Under the pieces are notes generated by a model. That model searched no databases. It was not told the DNA's origin and worked only from the letters and a program-made list of their open reading frames with translations. DNA of 64,000 nt. Origin: Bursaphelenchus xylophilus. Its lineage: Eukaryota > Nematoda > Chromadorea > Rhabditida > Aphelenchoididae. Location of the stretch: NCBI GenBank assembly GCA_904066235.2, contig CAJFCV020000003.1:5084001-5148000 (forward strand). Direction: 5' to 3'. Position numbers and translations under genes: made by a program. Each line of letters begins with the position of its first letter. Within the stretch, counting starts at the first letter, position 1. This document shows positions 60,668 through 64,000 of the stretch, one piece after another.

Positions 60668-61259
60668 CAAGGAAAGTACTTTTATGGGGGCTCCTACTTT
60701 TTGACGGGACATATCTCAAAAAATCAGAAAAAATGTGCTGATCAAGGATATATAAATCTTAGCTGCCCATTTTAGGTTTTTAGGGGTGAAAAATCAATCG
60801 GAAGTTGGCTTAAAGTCCTATATGAACCCCTTTTCGCTTAATTTTTCACAGGTTTACAATTTTTATTTTTGCTTAAAATGATGCTTATTGAGTTTCTAAG
60901 ATGTAATAAATCAGTGTTGGCCCAAAAATTTATTTTTCCGACCTTCAACTTCAAAAAAAGTTGATTCAGTCCAAAAGGGAAATCGAACCCGTGCGGCGTC
61001 GCCCCTCTTGATTCCCAGACTACGGCACTAACCACTCGGCCACACCGCTCTCTTCCGAAGGAAGAGACCGATTGCGCTTTTTATCGTTTCGAATGCCTGC
61101 GCATTTGTAGGGAAATTAAGCCAGTTTTTGGGCATTTTCACCCATAAAAACCTAAAATGGGCAGCTAAGATTTATATATCCTTGATCAGCACATTTTTTC
61201 TGATTTTTTGAGATATGTCCCGTCAAAAAGTAGGAGCCCCCATAAAAGTACTTTCCTTG
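60668..61259. mobile_element. Family B MITE with tRNA-like core, copy 2
   Basis: CAAGGAAAGTACTTTTATGG to its complement, flanked by TTA (60665-60667 and 61260-61262). Inverted repeats of about 120 bp include GATATGTCCCGTCAAAAAG. The ends match the transposase-bearing element at 13501 more closely than the MITE at 7113. Confidence 0.88.
60973..61046 (-). tRNA. tRNA-like sequence (pseudogene) in MITE
   Basis: GTGTGGCCGAGTGGTTAG reads down from 61046, followed by an extended variable-arm-like GGGGCGACGCCGC and GGGTTCGATTTCC. The 3' acceptor strand no longer pairs. The upstream GAGAGCG flank is shared with the copy at 7315, so the two derive from one ancestral insertion. Confidence 0.45.
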
Positions 61260-61299
61260 TTAAAAAAAAGAGGAACATAGGGTAAAGATCGAATTTTCA

Positions 61300-61640
61300 T
61301 ACCCAATATTGCAAAATTGTTTGGCTATCTAGCTAATGAGTTGACATGGCAGCCAATATTTATTTGCCGTTTGGCTAGCCAATTAGTTGGATTAGCCAGC
61401 GAAAGTGTTAGAATTTCTGTGGGGATTCGAAAATTGCTAGCCACGTTTGGAATAAATCTCATAGAGCCGTAGCAACAGTCCACATCCCGTATGGGGCTAG
61501 CCAGTGTGTTGGGATGGCTGTCCAATTGCACAAATCGCTAGATAATCCGACTAATTGGTTTGCCAAATCTCACAAAACTTTGACTTCCCCGGCTAGCTAG
61601 TCAAACAAGCTTGCAACGTTGGCTACGAAAATTATACCCG
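61300..61640. repeat. GCTAGCCAA-type repeat
   Basis: Several copies of TTGGCTAGCC, GGCTAGCCA and related words plus TTGCAACGTTGGCTACG at the right end, shared with 52970-53120. Likely a degenerate inverted-repeat element. Confidence 0.45.
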
Positions 61641-62806
61641 ATCCCAACAGAAAGGCTGCAATAGAACAATCTCAAATCGACTGTGTTTGGAGTGAAGTTA
61701 TAGGGCGAGAGTCCATTGGATCTGAGAGTTAGCCTTCCTATACCAAACGTAATATCCAGTTAACAGATCACCACCTATATACCAACACGAGCTCCATGCA
61801 TACGTTTGGTAAAGCAAAGATGCACGTAAGTGAACCCCACAATTTAAGGAAAAATTTTTTTATTTGACTTAACAGTAAGAGAGTGCCTTTCAGTAGAGGG
61901 TACACAATCTAAATACAATCAAAATGCCACAACTAAAAAAAATGTTGGCCTCCACTTGACATTCATGTCTTTTTCCGGCATTATATTGTGGAAATTCAGC
62001 CCTGGTGCTTTTGTAGATACCGTTAATGGTAGTTCCAACAGCATAGATGGCACTATGTGAACGACGAGCAGCTTAGCACCACTACCGCCACAGGGCAGCC
62101 CTTCGCGCACAAGAAACGAGCTTCAAAATAGAAGTGGAATTGTGTCACTCCAGTAAAGTTCAAATTCGCCTAAAGTTTAATGTAAATGTTACTACTTCCA
62201 ATGGCGCAAAATTGCAAACTTCCTAAGAACAGATAATAAAGTCGTATTATGGGGAATCGCTGATGGAAAAGGTGGAAAAAGCAGAGAACATACCACATGG
62301 ATTGGCCTTCCAGGTCTACTTCCAGGAGATAATTGGTCGAAACTCCCAAAAAACGGATGAAAATGTTTTTTTTTACAATATTGCGTAAAGTAGTACTTGA
62401 TTTTACATTTTTTACTACCGCGTTGCAGACAAAGAGTTTGCTTTTCCGTAGAGTCCAGCTTTTTGAGTCTTCAAAATGAAAGGTGACATCTGATTACAAT
62501 GTAAGTTTTAACAGTCAGTTGAAACGAATAGTGTAAGTTGAAAATAGTAGGGTTGTTAAGTCGTCCACTTGGCGCGCCAATCACGTTGTCAAATTGCCGT
62601 CGTTTTCGTCATGTCAAATTGTTCTCTCGTTTTGATTTTCAAATTGAACTTTTTTAGAAAATTTTTGTAGATTTTTGCCAAAAAATTATTCTTGTCAAAG
62701 CAATCGTTGAAATAGGCAGTAAAACTAGTTACGACTAATATCAACGGTATTCATCACAGCCTGTGTTAAACTCGTGCAAGCTTCGTATATCAGCATTTTC
62801 AATTTA
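61641..62806. other. Intergenic, nothing recognised
   Basis: AT-rich DNA with no coding or structural feature that I can support. Confidence 0.4.
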
Positions 62807-63252
62807 CAAGGGAAGTACCCCAAGTGCGACGCTCAGATGTTCTTAAATTTTGCACACACTTTGGGCATAGACTAAATACCAATTCCTCAAAGTTGTAGCT
62901 CGCGCTCTGAAGGCGAAGCCGAGATATTCAACGATCTTTGCGGCCGAGAAAGTACGCTTAACGCGGAGGGCGGTCAGAGAGAAAAGCACTTTTTGATCAT
63001 AACTTTGCTAGTTCGGCGGAAAAAATTTATTTTTTGTGGAAACATTACCCTCTATGGTATAAATAGGTATGAAACTTTTCGTGACAAAATTCGGCAAAAA
63101 GTGTCAAATTTTCGTCCACTTTCGATCTAAAAATCTCGGTTGTTTCTGCAAAGCGCGAGCTAGGATTCTCGCATATATTTTAGAAAAAATTATTCTAAAT
63201 TTGTGCCAAGGTTCATCAAAATCTGAGCGTCGCACTTGGGGTACTTCCTCTG
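62807..63252. mobile_element. Family A element, short copy 2
   Basis: CAAGGGAAGTACCCC to GGGGTACTTCCTCTG, flanked by TTA (62804-62806 and 63253-63255). The interior is collinear with 51867-52298, including GAGAGCGG/GAGGGCGG-TCAGAGAG and the GCAAAGCGCGAGCTAGGATT block. Confidence 0.9.
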
Positions 63253-63330
63253 TTAGCCTAAAATGACGGCAATTTAACTCAACTCGACGTCATTTTGAAC
63301 GATTTTAATCAGTAGACAATTTTCATTATG

Positions 63331-63944
63331 CAGGGTGTCCCGAGAAATGTGCCGGAAATTTTTTTTTCATTTCTTGGCACTCAGTCAAGATATCCAAAAA
63401 CCTCTTTTTTACAAGATAAAGAAGAGGATGGGCAGTTTTTGGATCGAGATAATTATTTTCTCCGCCAGCGCGGAAAGTAATGCTTCGGCGGACACTTTGG
63501 GCACTTTTTGACCATCACACCAATTTTTAACGCTTTATTATGACGCTGAAAATTCCTGAAACTCCGGTCGCACCATGCGGTAGTTCGAAGCAGCAGGGCA
63601 AAGAGAAATTTGAAGTTTGTTGTTTTCTGGTGCACCAAGTGATTCGCCGAGATCTGAACTTCTGCCAAAATTCGCCAAATGTTTGATAAGTATAAAAATA
63701 AACAAATATCCTCCCGAGGCCTCGTTTCAACCAAAAATTCATAATAAAGCGTGGGTGTGCTGACAGAAAAGTGCCCAAACGTCTCCGCCGAATAAACTGC
63801 TCTCCGTGTTGGCGTAGAAAATAACTTTCTCCAGCAAAAAATCGTCCATCTTCTTTATTATACAAAAAGATTTTTTTGGATACTTTGACTGAGAACGAAG
63901 AAATCGACAAAAACTTTCCGGCACATTTCTCGGAATACCGTGTA
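63331..63944. mobile_element. Mariner-like MITE
   Basis: CAGGGTGTCCCGAGAAATGT on the left, and on the right a diverged complement (ACATTTCTCGGAATACCGTG). Interior blocks match 42306-42755. The frames within are not coding. Confidence 0.65.
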
Positions 63945-64000
63945 TAAAATGTCACCTCTCATTTTGAAAATTAAAAATTCATAAAGCGGGACTCTTCGAA

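Overview
This window is nuclear DNA from a nematode, most likely a chromadorean (C. elegans-like) worm; I cannot name the species. Three observations support this: very short introns (many 34-50 bp) with TTTTCAG/TTTTAG acceptors, splice acceptors placed directly upstream of start codons as expected for spliced-leader trans-splicing, and a gene set whose closest matches are the C. elegans genes nmt-1, ant-1, glr-1, mpk-1, a Tbx1-type T-box gene, lin-39, mab-5 and ceh-13. As far as I recall, those C. elegans genes all lie on chromosome III, so the window looks like a conserved piece of that ancestral linkage group.

Layout. 0-4.1 kb: start of a divergent gene (minus), a probable two-gene operon of a CMC2-type twin CX9C protein and N-myristoyltransferase, then the mitochondrial ADP/ATP carrier. 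4.4-9.7 kb: nested transposons, including a hAT-type element with an 8-bp target-site duplication, two related families ending in CAAGG(G/A)AAGTAC with 3-bp TNA duplications, a tRNA-like sequence inside one of them, a 61-bp-period array of palindromes, and a Polinton-type DNA polymerase remnant. 9.7-11.2 kb: a small unrecognised membrane-protein gene. 12.9-15 kb: a second copy of the 4.4-7.8 kb block without some of its insertions, and a DNA transposon carrying a transposase fragment. 15.6-22.4 kb: three minus-strand genes, an AMPA-type glutamate receptor (glr-1), mitochondrial ribosomal protein L21 and ERK MAP kinase (mpk-1). 24.5-26.4 kb: a T-box gene with a transposon in an intron.

29.4-56.5 kb holds a compact Hox cluster: lin-39 (minus), mab-5 (plus) and ceh-13/labial (minus). 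The interval between lin-39 and mab-5 (about 34.6-46.6 kb) is packed with foldback and inverted-repeat elements. 57-59.8 kb is GC-richer non-coding DNA upstream of ceh-13, followed by a small two-exon gene. The last 4 kb is again transposon-rich.

Exon-intron structures were worked out by hand from reading frame, splice sites and phase. Where the phases close, the predicted lengths (101, 440, 299, 949, 189, 365, 243, 266 and 270 aa) fit the families. The repeats are described from internal sequence comparison only; family names for them are inferences.
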